Positions 42,439 to 51,400 of a stretch of DNA of 54,761 bases are shown one piece after another. Position 1 is the stretch's first letter. Each line of letters begins with the position of its first letter. Source of the DNA: Roseateles aquatilis (lineage in GTDB: Bacteria; Pseudomonadota; Gammaproteobacteria; Burkholderiales; Burkholderiaceae_C). The notes under the pieces are model-generated. The model did no database searches and was not told the DNA's origin. It was given only the letters and a program-made list of their open reading frames with translations. The translations under genes were made by a program, and so were the position numbers. The DNA lies in NCBI RefSeq assembly GCF_002205645.1, contig NZ_NIOF01000023.1:1-54761 (forward strand), given 5' to 3'.

Positions 42439-44225
42439 CGTTCGGAAACCCACTTCGCATCCGGCGCATCCGACGCCCTCCCCGCGCGGTCGAACCACAG
42501 CTCGACCTCGCCCCCCCGGGCCCTCAGCACGGCGAACCCATCCCCCGGGTGATCCGCCCATGCGCTGACCTCGCATCGCAACCGCCGCCCCTGTGGTCCG
42601 TCGAACTCGAACACATCGGGCGCCGCGAGTTCCTCCACCGCGGTGATCGCGAACGGCCACGGCGCGTAGAGCGCCGAGCTGTGGACCGAATGGATCCGCA
42701 CCGGTGCCTCGCCCTGCCCGTCGACCGCGGTGATGTCCGCGCTCACCCATCCCGATCGGTGCTCGTCGCCCGACAGGAACACCAGCCCCGAGGCCCGCTG
42801 GCGCCAGACCTCGCCGAGCAGCTCGTGCAGGCTGTGCGGGTAGCCGTCCCAGGCGTCCGAGCGCAGGCAGCTCGCCGGATGCTCGACGGTCGTGCGGCGG
42901 CGGGGCAGCGGCAAGGATCCGCTCATCATGAAGCGGGGCTGCCCGGCGCTCCGGGTCAGCCATTGCGCGAAGGCGTCGCGCTGGACCTCGGACCACATCC
43001 GTGCCGTCGACCAGTTGGCCACGCGCCGCGCCTCGCGCTCGCAGCGCGCGTCGGCGACGAAGAAGGCCGCGCCGCGCCATGCGAAGTCGTACCAGAAGGT
43101 CTCGGGTCCGCCGACCCGCGCGCCCGCCTCCCAGCGATGGTCCCAGGCCGCCTGCCGTGCCGCGTCGAACCACGGCCCGTTCGCCTCGGTGCCGCGGCCA
43201 TGGCTCGGCTCCCAGTTGTCGACGATCTCGTGATCGTCGACGCCGTGCACGATGCGCGCCACCGTGGGTGGCAGCAGCCGCGCCGGACCTGCCTTGAACT
43301 CGCGATAGCCGCGCGCATAACGCTCGATGCCGCTGCGCGAGTCCGCCAGCCCGCCGCTCGCGTCCGCGTAGATCAGGTCACCGGCGAACAGCACCAGCGA
43401 GCACGACCGCCCCAGCGCCGTCGAGCGCGTGAAGCGATGCAGCCGCGCCAGCGATGCGAGCGCCGGTCCGGCCTGCGACGGGTCGAGCTCGCAGCCCGGG
43501 CTCACGTCCAGGATCCCGGGCGGGTACTGGCACGCGGCCAGCGCGAAGCACACGCCGTCGCTCGCCAGATCGGCGGCGTCATCATGCTCGCCGGGCGACG
43601 GCACGAACCCGTGGGCCCAGCGATGGGGTGGCAGGTCGAAGAGCTCGTCGAGGGCCCACTCGACCTGCTCGCGCAACTCCGCGTCGCCCAGGTCGTGCAT
43701 CACGCCGCGGTGCTCCCCTTCCATCGCCAGGGCGCGCGGCTCCAGGTAGAGCGCGAGCAACAGCAGTCCGTTCATCGTCGGCTCATCGTCGCCGGCATCG
43801 CTCAGGTCGCCCATGTCGCTCAGTTCGCTCAGGCCGCCGACGTCGTCTTCGCTGCCGCCGTGTTCGTGGACCTCGCGATCCGCGTGGCCATCGGCGCCCG
43901 CCGATCGTGGCGCCGCCGGCGGGAACATGGCGACATCCACCAAGAACCGCCAGGGCTCGCCCGGTTGCCCGATCGCGGGGGCGACGAACGGCGCGACCTG
44001 CCAATCGATGGGCAAGCGCTCGTAGGTCGCGCCGCCACGCCACTGCATCGGCAATCGCAGCAGCCAGTGAGGCCAACCGAGTTCCGGCCGCAGCGCGCTC
44101 AACAGCGGCACGCGGTCACCCGTTGGAGCGCCATGTTCGACGCGATGCCAAGGGGCCTCGGCGCGAATCAGCAACGCGCTACTGGAGCGCGGGGACGAGC
44201 GTCTCGTTGCGATGGACGAGCTCAT
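42435..44225 (-). CDS. PhoD-like alkaline phosphatase/metallophosphoesterase
   Basis: A 596-residue protein with the PhoD core in its second half: VLFAGDLIYADA (metal Asp), GVDDHEIVDNWE (the DDHE motif), FMMSGSLPL, and GLVFLSGDEHRSGW with the metal histidine. The first ~170 residues are a divergent N-terminal region with an acidic stretch (GGLSELSDMGDLSDAGDD). No signal peptide is visible, unlike typical Tat-exported PhoD, so it may act in the cytoplasm. Its start ATG overlaps the stop of the giant oxidoreductase gene (ATGA, 44222-44225). Phosphodiester or phospholipid hydrolysis is expected; the true substrate is unknown. Confidence 0.88.
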   Translation of the reverse strand: MSSSIATRRSSPRSSSALLIRAEAPWHRVEHGAPTGDRVPLLSALRPELGWPHWLLRLPMQWRGGATYERLPIDWQVAPFVAPAIGQPGEPWRFLVDVAMFPPAAPRSAGADGHADREVHEHGGSEDDVGGLSELSDMGDLSDAGDDEPTMNGLLLLALYLEPRALAMEGEHRGVMHDLGDAELREQVEWALDELFDLPPHRWAHGFVPSPGEHDDAADLASDGVCFALAACQYPPGILDVSPGCELDPSQAGPALASLARLHRFTRSTALGRSCSLVLFAGDLIYADASGGLADSRSGIERYARGYREFKAGPARLLPPTVARIVHGVDDHEIVDNWEPSHGRGTEANGPWFDAARQAAWDHRWEAGARVGGPETFWYDFAWRGAAFFVADARCEREARRVANWSTARMWSEVQRDAFAQWLTRSAGQPRFMMSGSLPLPRRRTTVEHPASCLRSDAWDGYPHSLHELLGEVWRQRASGLVFLSGDEHRSGWVSADITAVDGQGEAPVRIHSVHSSALYAPWPFAITAVEELAAPDVFEFDGPQGRRLRCEVSAWADHPGDGFAVLRARGGEVELWFDRAGRASDAPDAKWVSER

Positions 44226-47200
44226 GTCCGCGCTCCCACACCGTTGTCTGCGATGGTCCCGCTTGGAGGCGGGACCTCCCCACCGCGCCCAAGGTCATGA
44301 TCGGCACGGCCCTCGCGATTGACATCGGCATCGGCGTCCACGTCATCCTCCAGGAACGCCAACACGAACGGGAACACCCGTGTCGCGATGTCCCGGCCGA
44401 TCAGGCAGTCCTGGTGGCCATGCCCCGCGATGACGCGGTAGTGGTACCGCCCCGGCGCGGCCTGGTCGTAGTAGTCCTTCAGCAGCTCGGCGCTGTCGGC
44501 GCTGCACAGCCCGTTGTCCTCGCCGTGCAGGGACAGCACCGGGAAGGCCTTCAGCAGCGCGAGGCTCTTGGCGAGGCTGTCCAGGTAGACGCTCGCGCCC
44601 TGCCAGTCGGTGATCTCGTGGCATCGCGCGAAGTGCACCGCCTGCGCGACCGTGTCCATGTTCAACGGCCCGAAGTGATCGTCGATGAAGTCGAACACCG
44701 GCCGGTCGACATTGGCGATGGCGAAATCGCGCCCATAGAGCAGGTCCATCCGGTGGCGCGTCGCCGTCCACGGCGTGCGCCGCATCTTCCACGGCGGCCA
44801 GGGCGGCGGGTTCTCGAGGTCGAACTCCTCGTCCGGATACGGCAGGCTGGCCAGCAGCCGGTCCGTCACCTGGTCCAGCAGCGTCGGCGCGCCCTCCGGC
44901 CGGAAGGCGAAATCCTGCATCGGCAGATAGGGCCGCAGGTACTGCATCAGCACCCCGCGCAGGCTGTTCGTCGGAGACATCACCATCAGCGGCGTGACCT
45001 GCGAGATCACCAGCTTCGAGATCCGCGCCATCATCCCGCGCCGCAGCGGATAGAAGCGCTCCCACGGCTGCTCGCGCGGCTCCAGCAGCGCCATGTGCAG
45101 CATCACCGAGCCCATGCAGTGCGCGAAGACGTGCAGTTGGTCGCGGCCGGTCTCGCGCAGCACGCGGTCGACGGCCAGCGGGATGTCGTTGAAGGCCGAC
45201 TCCTCGAAGGTCCAGGGCAGCTTCGCCGTGGGCAGTCCGGCGCTGGTCCGCATGTCGGCGATCCAGACGTCGTAGCCGGCGTCCCAGAGCAGCTTCGCGG
45301 GCCCCGGCCGCACCGAGTGGTGCGCGAAGGTCGTGCCGCTGGCGCTGTAGCCGTGGAGCATCAGCACCGGCGTGCCTCCGGCGCGCGCATACCGGGTCAG
45401 GCGCACGATCACTGGCGCCTCGTCGTCGTCGCGCGACCGTCGCTCCAGATCCTGGCGCTGCGCGCCGGCATCGCCCCAGCGGCCGGCGGCCATCTCGATC
45501 ACCGTCGGCTCCGGCAGGCCGGGCACCGATCCCGGCAGCCGCGAGATACGCCGCGGCGGCGCCTCGTCGGGCTTGCGGAAAGTCCAGGCATGCAGGCCGA
45601 TCGTCATCCGCGCGACGTAGGCCATCAGCGCGCCGATGTCGCGCACGCCGGAGGGAATGTCCCGCGCCTGCCGGATGCGCAGCAGCGGCAGGCGCTCGCG
45701 GGCGAGGTGGTGCAGGTCGAGCTCCAGCCGGATTTCGCGCCCGCCCGGCGGCGGCGCGATGCCGGCGACGGGCTCCAGCGTCATGCGGCTCAACTGCGCC
45801 CAGGGATTGCCGCGGCGCGTGTAGCTGATGCGCTTGCGGCCCCGCAGCGTCTTGCCGCGCAGGCCGGCGGCCCAGTCGGGCAACTCGGCGCCGGCATCGA
45901 CGCGGACGCTGTAGCGCATCAGGCGCGCCTCCCCCGCGTGACCCGACAGATGCCAGGCATTGACCACGCGTGCCCACACGCCGGCGCGCGGCGCGCCCGG
46001 CTCCTGGGGCCCGCCGCGGTTGCCGGCCCAGTCGACCAGCCCTTGCCAGCTATCGCGTACGCCGCGGTTGATCAGCCACGCCCACAGCCCACGCAGGTGC
46101 CGACGCAGCGAGCCGGAGTCCTCGCGCTGGAACAGGTCCAGCACACCCTCCTCGATGGGCACGGTGAACAGCGCGTTGGCGTCGCCGCGCTCCTCGTGCG
46201 CCCACAGCCGGCCATCGCCGGCCTTCGGTCCGACGATCTCGAAACGGCCGGGCCGCTTCTCGCGCGCCTCGAACACGCGCAGCATGCTGCCGGGCGCGGC
46301 CACCAGCCGTCGCTCCGGCCCCGGCCGCAGCAGCTCGGTCACCGCCTTGGGCCGATAGATGAAACACAGCTCCAGGTACTTCACCGGGCCGCCGGGCGCG
46401 CCGGGCCAGCGCACGAAACCGCCGAGGCGCTCTCGGACCTCGACGAGGGTCGGGCGCTCGTCTTCCGGCACGGTCATGTCACGGAACCGCGGTCGTGGTT
46501 GTTCCTGGCGCAGCGGCGCCAATGACGGCATGGGCGTGCCCGCCAGTTCAACCGCCACCGCGGGCGCCATCGCAAGTGTCGGTGTCGGTGTCGGTGTCGG
46601 CGTGGGCGCGGGCGCGGGCGCGGGCGCGGGTGCCGCTGCGGCGACCGATGCCGCCGGCGTCGTCGACAGGCCCCAGTCCACGACCAGCCGATCCAGCGCC
46701 CGCTGCGCGAGCGCGCTGATCGTGAGCGCCGGATTCATCGCCAGCGACGTGGGCACGATCGAGCCGTCGAGCACCGCCAGCCCGTCGTGCAGCGTCTCGC
46801 CCTCGCCGGCGAAGACCTGGCCGAAAGAGTTGACGACGCCGTCGGTGCCACGGTCGCCCATCGCGCAACCGCCCAGCGGATGAACGCTGAGCATCGGCCC
46901 GCGCGCGCCGCCGAGCAGGAACGCCATCTCCGGCGGCAGCAATTGCCACATCGGATTGCGCAGCAGCCGCGCGCCCAGCGGCGCGAGACGCCGCTCGACG
47001 GCCTCGTGACGGCGCGCGATGGCAGGCTCGTCGCGCAGGCCCGGCCAATCGACCTGCAGGGATCCCGGCTCCTCGCCGTCCTTCGCCAGCACCAGGCGCC
47101 CGGTGCCACTGTCGCGGCCGATGATCGCCATCGGCAGGTAGCGGTCGGTGACGGACGGCCGCACCGCGAAGGGATCGTCGAAATCGGCCCGCTCCTCATG

Positions 47201-48511
47201 CGGCCCCGGGTTGGCGCGCCCCAGCGCGTCCAGCGTGCCGGCCAGCGCGAAGCTCTCCTCGAACAGCGGCCTGAGCGCACCGGGAATCGCCAGATCCTGG
47301 ACGACGTAGTCCGGACCCGCGTCGAGCAAGGCGGTGATCGTGGGCCCGACCTGCCGCGCGGCAGCGGGCTGGCGCTCGTCGGCCACGGCATAGACGGGCT
47401 TGGGCAACTCCTGCGCGACCGCGAGCACGTCGCTGTTGGCCGAGAACGCCTGCCCCAGCATCCGGGACACCGGCAGCCCGCGGTCGCGCGAGCGCATCAG
47501 GATCTCCGTCGACCCGAGACTGCCCGCCGCCAGGACCACCCGGCGCGCGATCACCTCGAACGGCTCTCCCTGCCGGTCACGCAGCAGCTCGTCGGTGTGC
47601 TGCACGACGACGCGCCAGCCCACGCCGGGCACGGCCTCCAGGCGCTCGACGCTGGCGCCGCAGACCAGCTCGGCGCCCTGCCGCCAGGCCTGCAGCAGCA
47701 GGCCGGTATCCAGCGATTGCTTGGCCTCGTGATTGCAGCCGGTCGCGCAATCGCCGCAGGCGATGCACGGCTGATGCGACCACGAGGCCGCGCCGCGCGG
47801 CCGGGCGTCCATCGCCACCTGGATGCGCGCGGCGCGCGTGCGCGCGGGCTCCATCGCGGTCAAGGCCTCCAGACGACGCGGCCGGAAGCCGCGCAGGCGC
47901 TCGATGGTGTTGCCCCCCTCGGCATCACGCACGCCCAGCAGCCGCTCGGCGCGGTCGAACCAGGGGCCGAGGTCCTCGCTCAGGAACTCCCTCGGCCAGC
48001 CGGGCTCCCGGAACACGCCCGGCTCGGGACGCTCCATCACGCCGGCGTTGATCAGCGATCCGCCGCCCAGCCCATTCGCCACGGCGACGCAGACGTCGGG
48101 CCCGAGTCGCAGGTCGAAGAGCCCCTCGCGCCGGCCCGACGGCGTGCCGGCGCCGGACCGGGCCAGCCGCACATGCCCCGCCAGGTCGGCGAAGCGGCTG
48201 GGGAAGGCACCGGGCAGGTACTCGCGGCCCCGCTCCAGCAGGACGACGTCGAGCGTCCGCCCCGCCGCGTCGCGCCGGCCGGCCAGCGCGTGCGCCGCCG
48301 CCGCGCCGCCGTAGCCGCTGCCCACGATCAGCACGTCGACCGCTGGCGGGCCGGGCTCGGGCACCGACAGGCGCGCGGCCATCCAGTCCTCCAGCGGACG
48401 GGACAACCAGCGCGTTCCGAACGGCCGGGAAACGTCGGGCGCCTCGGGCGCCGCCTGGGAGTCCGCCCGCTCAGGCCGGGCTGGCGGCGCCTCCTCGAAC
48501 GGACGTGACAT
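44222..48511 (-). CDS. Giant fusion: GMC (cholesterol-oxidase-like) oxidoreductase plus alpha/beta hydrolase
   Basis: A 1429-residue protein. Residues about 58-600 form a GMC flavoprotein: FAD loop VGSGYGGAAAAHAL (G64), ANGLGGGSLINAGVM, HPLGGCAMGD and TSLAMNPALTISALA. Inside it, C249-C252-C255-C259 (CIACGDCATGC) match a ferredoxin spacing. A low-complexity Ala-Pro/Thr-Pro linker (about 620-650) leads to a middle region of unknown fold and then an alpha/beta hydrolase from about 1060 (MLHGYSASGTTFA), whose nucleophile elbow is AHCMGS with Cys1132 in place of serine; a late GHGHQD supplies the His. Start 48511 lies inside the upstream kinase gene (41-bp overlap). It may oxidise and hydrolyse a sterol-like or hydroxylated lipid; substrate is inference. 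Confidence 0.88.
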   Translation of the reverse strand: MSRPFEEAPPARPERADSQAAPEAPDVSRPFGTRWLSRPLEDWMAARLSVPEPGPPAVDVLIVGSGYGGAAAAHALAGRRDAAGRTLDVVLLERGREYLPGAFPSRFADLAGHVRLARSGAGTPSGRREGLFDLRLGPDVCVAVANGLGGGSLINAGVMERPEPGVFREPGWPREFLSEDLGPWFDRAERLLGVRDAEGGNTIERLRGFRPRRLEALTAMEPARTRAARIQVAMDARPRGAASWSHQPCIACGDCATGCNHEAKQSLDTGLLLQAWRQGAELVCGASVERLEAVPGVGWRVVVQHTDELLRDRQGEPFEVIARRVVLAAGSLGSTEILMRSRDRGLPVSRMLGQAFSANSDVLAVAQELPKPVYAVADERQPAAARQVGPTITALLDAGPDYVVQDLAIPGALRPLFEESFALAGTLDALGRANPGPHEERADFDDPFAVRPSVTDRYLPMAIIGRDSGTGRLVLAKDGEEPGSLQVDWPGLRDEPAIARRHEAVERRLAPLGARLLRNPMWQLLPPEMAFLLGGARGPMLSVHPLGGCAMGDRGTDGVVNSFGQVFAGEGETLHDGLAVLDGSIVPTSLAMNPALTISALAQRALDRLVVDWGLSTTPAASVAAAAPAPAPAPAPTPTPTPTPTLAMAPAVAVELAGTPMPSLAPLRQEQPRPRFRDMTVPEDERPTLVEVRERLGGFVRWPGAPGGPVKYLELCFIYRPKAVTELLRPGPERRLVAAPGSMLRVFEAREKRPGRFEIVGPKAGDGRLWAHEERGDANALFTVPIEEGVLDLFQREDSGSLRRHLRGLWAWLINRGVRDSWQGLVDWAGNRGGPQEPGAPRAGVWARVVNAWHLSGHAGEARLMRYSVRVDAGAELPDWAAGLRGKTLRGRKRISYTRRGNPWAQLSRMTLEPVAGIAPPPGGREIRLELDLHHLARERLPLLRIRQARDIPSGVRDIGALMAYVARMTIGLHAWTFRKPDEAPPRRISRLPGSVPGLPEPTVIEMAAGRWGDAGAQRQDLERRSRDDDEAPVIVRLTRYARAGGTPVLMLHGYSASGTTFAHHSVRPGPAKLLWDAGYDVWIADMRTSAGLPTAKLPWTFEESAFNDIPLAVDRVLRETGRDQLHVFAHCMGSVMLHMALLEPREQPWERFYPLRRGMMARISKLVISQVTPLMVMSPTNSLRGVLMQYLRPYLPMQDFAFRPEGAPTLLDQVTDRLLASLPYPDEEFDLENPPPWPPWKMRRTPWTATRHRMDLLYGRDFAIANVDRPVFDFIDDHFGPLNMDTVAQAVHFARCHEITDWQGASVYLDSLAKSLALLKAFPVLSLHGEDNGLCSADSAELLKDYYDQAAPGRYHYRVIAGHGHQDCLIGRDIATRVFPFVLAFLEDDVDADADVNREGRADHDLGRGGEVPPPSGTIADNGVGART
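46576..46631. repeat. Hexameric tandem repeats in the fusion-protein linker
   Basis: About four copies of GGTGTC run into about five of GGGCGC on the plus strand, coding (minus strand) Thr-Pro and Ala-Pro dipeptides between the GMC and downstream domains. Copy number could vary without frameshift, changing linker length. Confidence 0.8.
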
Positions 48512-50270
48512 CAGACCCCTCCCTGCGGGATTCGGCCAGCGCGGCCTGCATCGCATTGATGAGCTGCTCCTCCGAGACCGGCTTGTGCAGCAAAGTGAGT
48601 CCCGCCTCATGCGCCTCGCGCAGGCGTTCGGGCGCAGTGTCGCCGCTCACCAGCAGCGCGGGAAGTCCCGGGAAGGCGCTGCGTATCGAGCGCACGGCGC
48701 TGATGCCGTCCTCGCCGCCGCGCAGCCGGAAGTCCGTCAGCAGCAGGTCGGGCTGCTGGCCCAGGCTCTTGAGCAGCCCCTCGCGGGTGCTGCCCGCCAG
48801 CAGCACCTGGCACCCGTGGGCGCTCAGGAGCGCATGCATGGCCACCCGGACCGGCTCCTCGTCGTCGATCACCAGCACCCGCATCGGCGGCAGCGACGGT
48901 CCGTGACGCTGCGGCACGTCCGGTCGCACCAGGCTGAGGTCGGCGGCGGTCACGTTCAGCATGAAGCTCGAGCCGTGGCCCGGCGCCGAGCGCAGCGCCA
49001 GGTGCAGGTCCAGCAGGTCGACCAGGCGCGTCACGATCGACAGGCCCAGGCCGAGGCCCTTGGTCCGGTCGCGCTCGGCGTTGCCGACCTGATAGAACTC
49101 CTCGAAGATCCGCGCCTGCTCGTGCTCCGGGATGCCCATGCCGGTGTCGCGCACCGACAGGCGCCAGACGTCCTCGTCCTGCCCGCGGTTGACCTCGACC
49201 GCGATCTCGCCGCGCACGGTGTACTTGATGGCGTTGTCGATCAGGTTGCGCACGACGCGCTCCAGCAGCACCGGATCGCTCTCGACGCAGGCATCGGGCG
49301 GACAGTCCAGCCGCAGCAGCAGGTGCTTGCGCAGCGCGGCGGGCTGGAACTCCCGCTGCAACCGCGCCAGCCAGGGCTGGAGCGCGAACACCTGGTTGTT
49401 GACCGGCACGACGTTGGCGTCGAGCTTGGAGATGTCCAGCAGCGCGTCCATCTGCGAGGACAGCGACTGCAGCGCCAGGTTCATCTGCGTGACGATGACG
49501 CGGCCCTCGTCGTCGAGCGGGCGCTTGTCCAGCGCCGCGCCGAACAGCGACAGCGTGTGCATCGGCTGGCGCAGGTCGTGGCTGGCGGAGGCGAGGAAAC
49601 GCGTCTTGGCCGCCATCGCCGACTCGGCCTGGGACAACGCCTGGCGCAGTTGCTGGTTGCTCTTGACCTGCTGCTGGCGGATCAGGACGGACTCGGCGAA
49701 GACGCGGTAGGTATCGCGGGCCAGCCCGGTCAGGATCAGGCCGAAGAAGACGATCAGCGCGCCCAGCACCCAATCGAGCCAGCGGTGCTCGCCCGAGTCG
49801 TGGAACAGGCCCCAGGCCACCGCGGTGGCGATCGTCACCGGCCAGAGGAAGACCTGGAAGACGACGCGGTGCCCGGCGGTCGTCGCGACCGCGCCGGCGC
49901 ACAGGCCGAGCAGCACGATGGTCTGCACCATGCGCTGGAAATCGCTGAGGTAGGGCGCCGCCACCAGCGACGCGCTGAAGACCAGGCCGTTGGCCAGGCT
50001 CAGCAGCACGGCCCAGTGCAGGCGGCGCTCGAGCGGGCGGTCGCTCATGCCGGGCAGCCGACCCAGCACCGACCAGCGCGCGGCCAGCACCGCGAAGACC
50101 ACCGCCAGCCAGCCGTAGGCCAGCCAGGGAGACATCACGCTCGCGGCCATCAGCGCCATCGCGAGCGCGGCGATGCTCACCGGATACGGGACGCGCCGGC
50201 CTTGCCTGCCGATCAGGCGGAGCAGTTCGAGATCGACGCTCGCCTGCTCGACGCCACGTTCAGCGGACAT
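48471..50270 (-). CDS. Hybrid sensor histidine kinase with C-terminal receiver
   Basis: A 599-residue inner-membrane kinase. Six hydrophobic segments fill about residues 30-200 (for example PYPVSIAALAMALMAASVMS, WAVLLSLANGLVFSASLVAA) without a clear periplasmic sensor domain. The HisKA H-box is FLASASHDLRQPMHTL, the N-box VVRNLIDNAIKY, with DTGMGIP and GLGLGLSIV for ATP. A receiver follows: VLVIDDEEPVRV, phospho-acceptor Asp in LLLTDFRLRGGEDG, and the Lys in LLHKPVS. The start 50270 has no strong ribosome binding site. It overlaps the next gene by 41 bp, so kinase, oxidoreductase and phosphatase form one unit. No separate output regulator is nearby. Confidence 0.94.
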   Translation of the reverse strand: MSAERGVEQASVDLELLRLIGRQGRRVPYPVSIAALAMALMAASVMSPWLAYGWLAVVFAVLAARWSVLGRLPGMSDRPLERRLHWAVLLSLANGLVFSASLVAAPYLSDFQRMVQTIVLLGLCAGAVATTAGHRVVFQVFLWPVTIATAVAWGLFHDSGEHRWLDWVLGALIVFFGLILTGLARDTYRVFAESVLIRQQQVKSNQQLRQALSQAESAMAAKTRFLASASHDLRQPMHTLSLFGAALDKRPLDDEGRVIVTQMNLALQSLSSQMDALLDISKLDANVVPVNNQVFALQPWLARLQREFQPAALRKHLLLRLDCPPDACVESDPVLLERVVRNLIDNAIKYTVRGEIAVEVNRGQDEDVWRLSVRDTGMGIPEHEQARIFEEFYQVGNAERDRTKGLGLGLSIVTRLVDLLDLHLALRSAPGHGSSFMLNVTAADLSLVRPDVPQRHGPSLPPMRVLVIDDEEPVRVAMHALLSAHGCQVLLAGSTREGLLKSLGQQPDLLLTDFRLRGGEDGISAVRSIRSAFPGLPALLVSGDTAPERLREAHEAGLTLLHKPVSEEQLINAMQAALAESRREGSDVTSVRGGAASPA

Positions 50271-50345
50271 GACCGGCTGGGGCAGCGCCTGGCCGCTGCC
50301 TCGATGGGAAATGCATGTTTCTTGTCCGGCTTGTACTGGGGCGGC

Positions 50346-50375
50346 AATATAGCCTGCCCTCCCGGAGGATCCCAA
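50346..50375 (-). promoter_or_regulatory. Candidate promoter of the kinase/oxidoreductase/phosphatase unit
   Basis: Read on the minus strand, TTGGGA (50375-50370) and TATATT (50351-50346) are 18 bp apart. Transcription would start near 50339, about 70 bases before the kinase start. It is the only AT-rich -10-like hexamer in this intergenic region. Confidence 0.4.
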
Positions 50376-50450
50376 ATGCAATCCCCGCAGACCCTGACCC
50401 GACTTCGGGCGGACACGCGGTCGGGAGGTCCGCGCCAGACGCGGATAAAA

Positions 50451-50497
50451 CTATGCCGACCACCGCCACCCTGATGGGCTTTGGTAGGTCGGCATAG
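50451..50497. repeat. Inverted repeat with 11-bp perfect arms
   Basis: CTATGCCGACC (50451-50461) and GGTCGGCATAG (50487-50497) flank 25 bases. It lies in the 341-bp gap between the kinase and the HD-domain gene, both on the minus strand. It could be a structured leader, a terminator without T-run, or a regulator site. The remainder of 50271-50611 holds no gene that I can see. Confidence 0.6.
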
Positions 50498-50611
50498 CAC
50501 TCCTCCCCTTTGATCACAACGCTGAGGTCCAGGCAGCGCGCGATCAGGTGCCAGTATGCAAAGGCCTTCTAGCCGCCGGTATCCCCCTCAAGAGGGAGAT
50601 CCCCCGGGGCG

Positions 50612-51187
50612 TCACGCGATCCGGAGGCGGGGGGCATGGTCCTCGCGCAGCAGCTCTTCCAGCAGCGCGAGGTAGTAGCCCAACGGCGGCGTGCGCATGC
50701 CCGGCCGCTTGGCCAGGTCGTCCCAGCGGCGCAATTGCAGCGCCGCCGGGGCATGCGGGTGCGCCATGAAGAGCAACCGCTCCTCGGCGTTCATCGGGCC
50801 GCCCTGCAGCGCCAGGCTGTGGCGCGAGGCGTCGGACAGCCCCGGGCCGTAGGCGGGATCGGTGCTGACAAGGTAGCGCTTGGCCGGCACGTGCAGCCGG
50901 ATCGGCTCCAGCACCTCCGGCCCGCAGCCGCCGGCGCGCAGCAGCGGCAGCGCGATCAACTCGTGTTGATCGTCGCGCAACGGGTCGGACGGCGCGCCGT
51001 CCATCAACTGGCCGACATCGTGCAGCAAAGCCGCGGCCACGAGGCTATGCTCCGCGTGCGCCCATTCGGCGAGTTGCGCGCATTGAAGGGCATGCTCCAG
51101 CGCGGTGACGGGTTCCCGGCGCTCGTCGCCGTACTGCAGATGACCGCGGCGTTGAAACAGCGCCTCGATCTTGGCGATCAGGTCCAT
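50612..51187 (-). CDS. PhnZ-type HD-domain protein (phosphonate-degradation HD family)
   Basis: A 191-residue HD-domain protein of the PhnZ/MIOX-like oxygenase group. The helical core has H32 in ALEHALQCA, H56-D57 in LLHDVGQL, H in DDQHELIA, H in IRLHVPAKRYL, and the C-terminal family block SLALQGGPM...RRWDDLAK supplying the last Asp. Tyr19 and Glu22 (QYGDE) match the PhnZ Tyr/Glu pair that gates the iron site. In PhnZ the HD motif continues HDIGH; here it is HDVGQ, so one substrate-binding histidine is Gln60. PhnZ cleaves 2-amino-1-hydroxyethylphosphonate; no phnY or other phosphonate genes are nearby, so the substrate may differ. Confidence 0.85.
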   Translation of the reverse strand: MDLIAKIEALFQRRGHLQYGDERREPVTALEHALQCAQLAEWAHAEHSLVAAALLHDVGQLMDGAPSDPLRDDQHELIALPLLRAGGCGPEVLEPIRLHVPAKRYLVSTDPAYGPGLSDASRHSLALQGGPMNAEERLLFMAHPHAPAALQLRRWDDLAKRPGMRTPPLGYYLALLEELLREDHAPRLRIA

Positions 51188-51400
51188 GGCGAATCCTTTG
51201 GGTCGCTCCTGTGCGGAGCGTCCGCGAGTCTCGACCCCGCCCATGACGGATCTGTGAAGCGTCCCTCGGGTCCTCATTCAAATCGACTGAACAATGGCCT
51301 CAGTTCCGATGAATCGACGATGTCCGCCGCGCGCTGACACTTGCCCCACTCCGGACGCCCCCGACGCCCTCCAGGACCACCCCAAGGACGCGAGCCCGAC

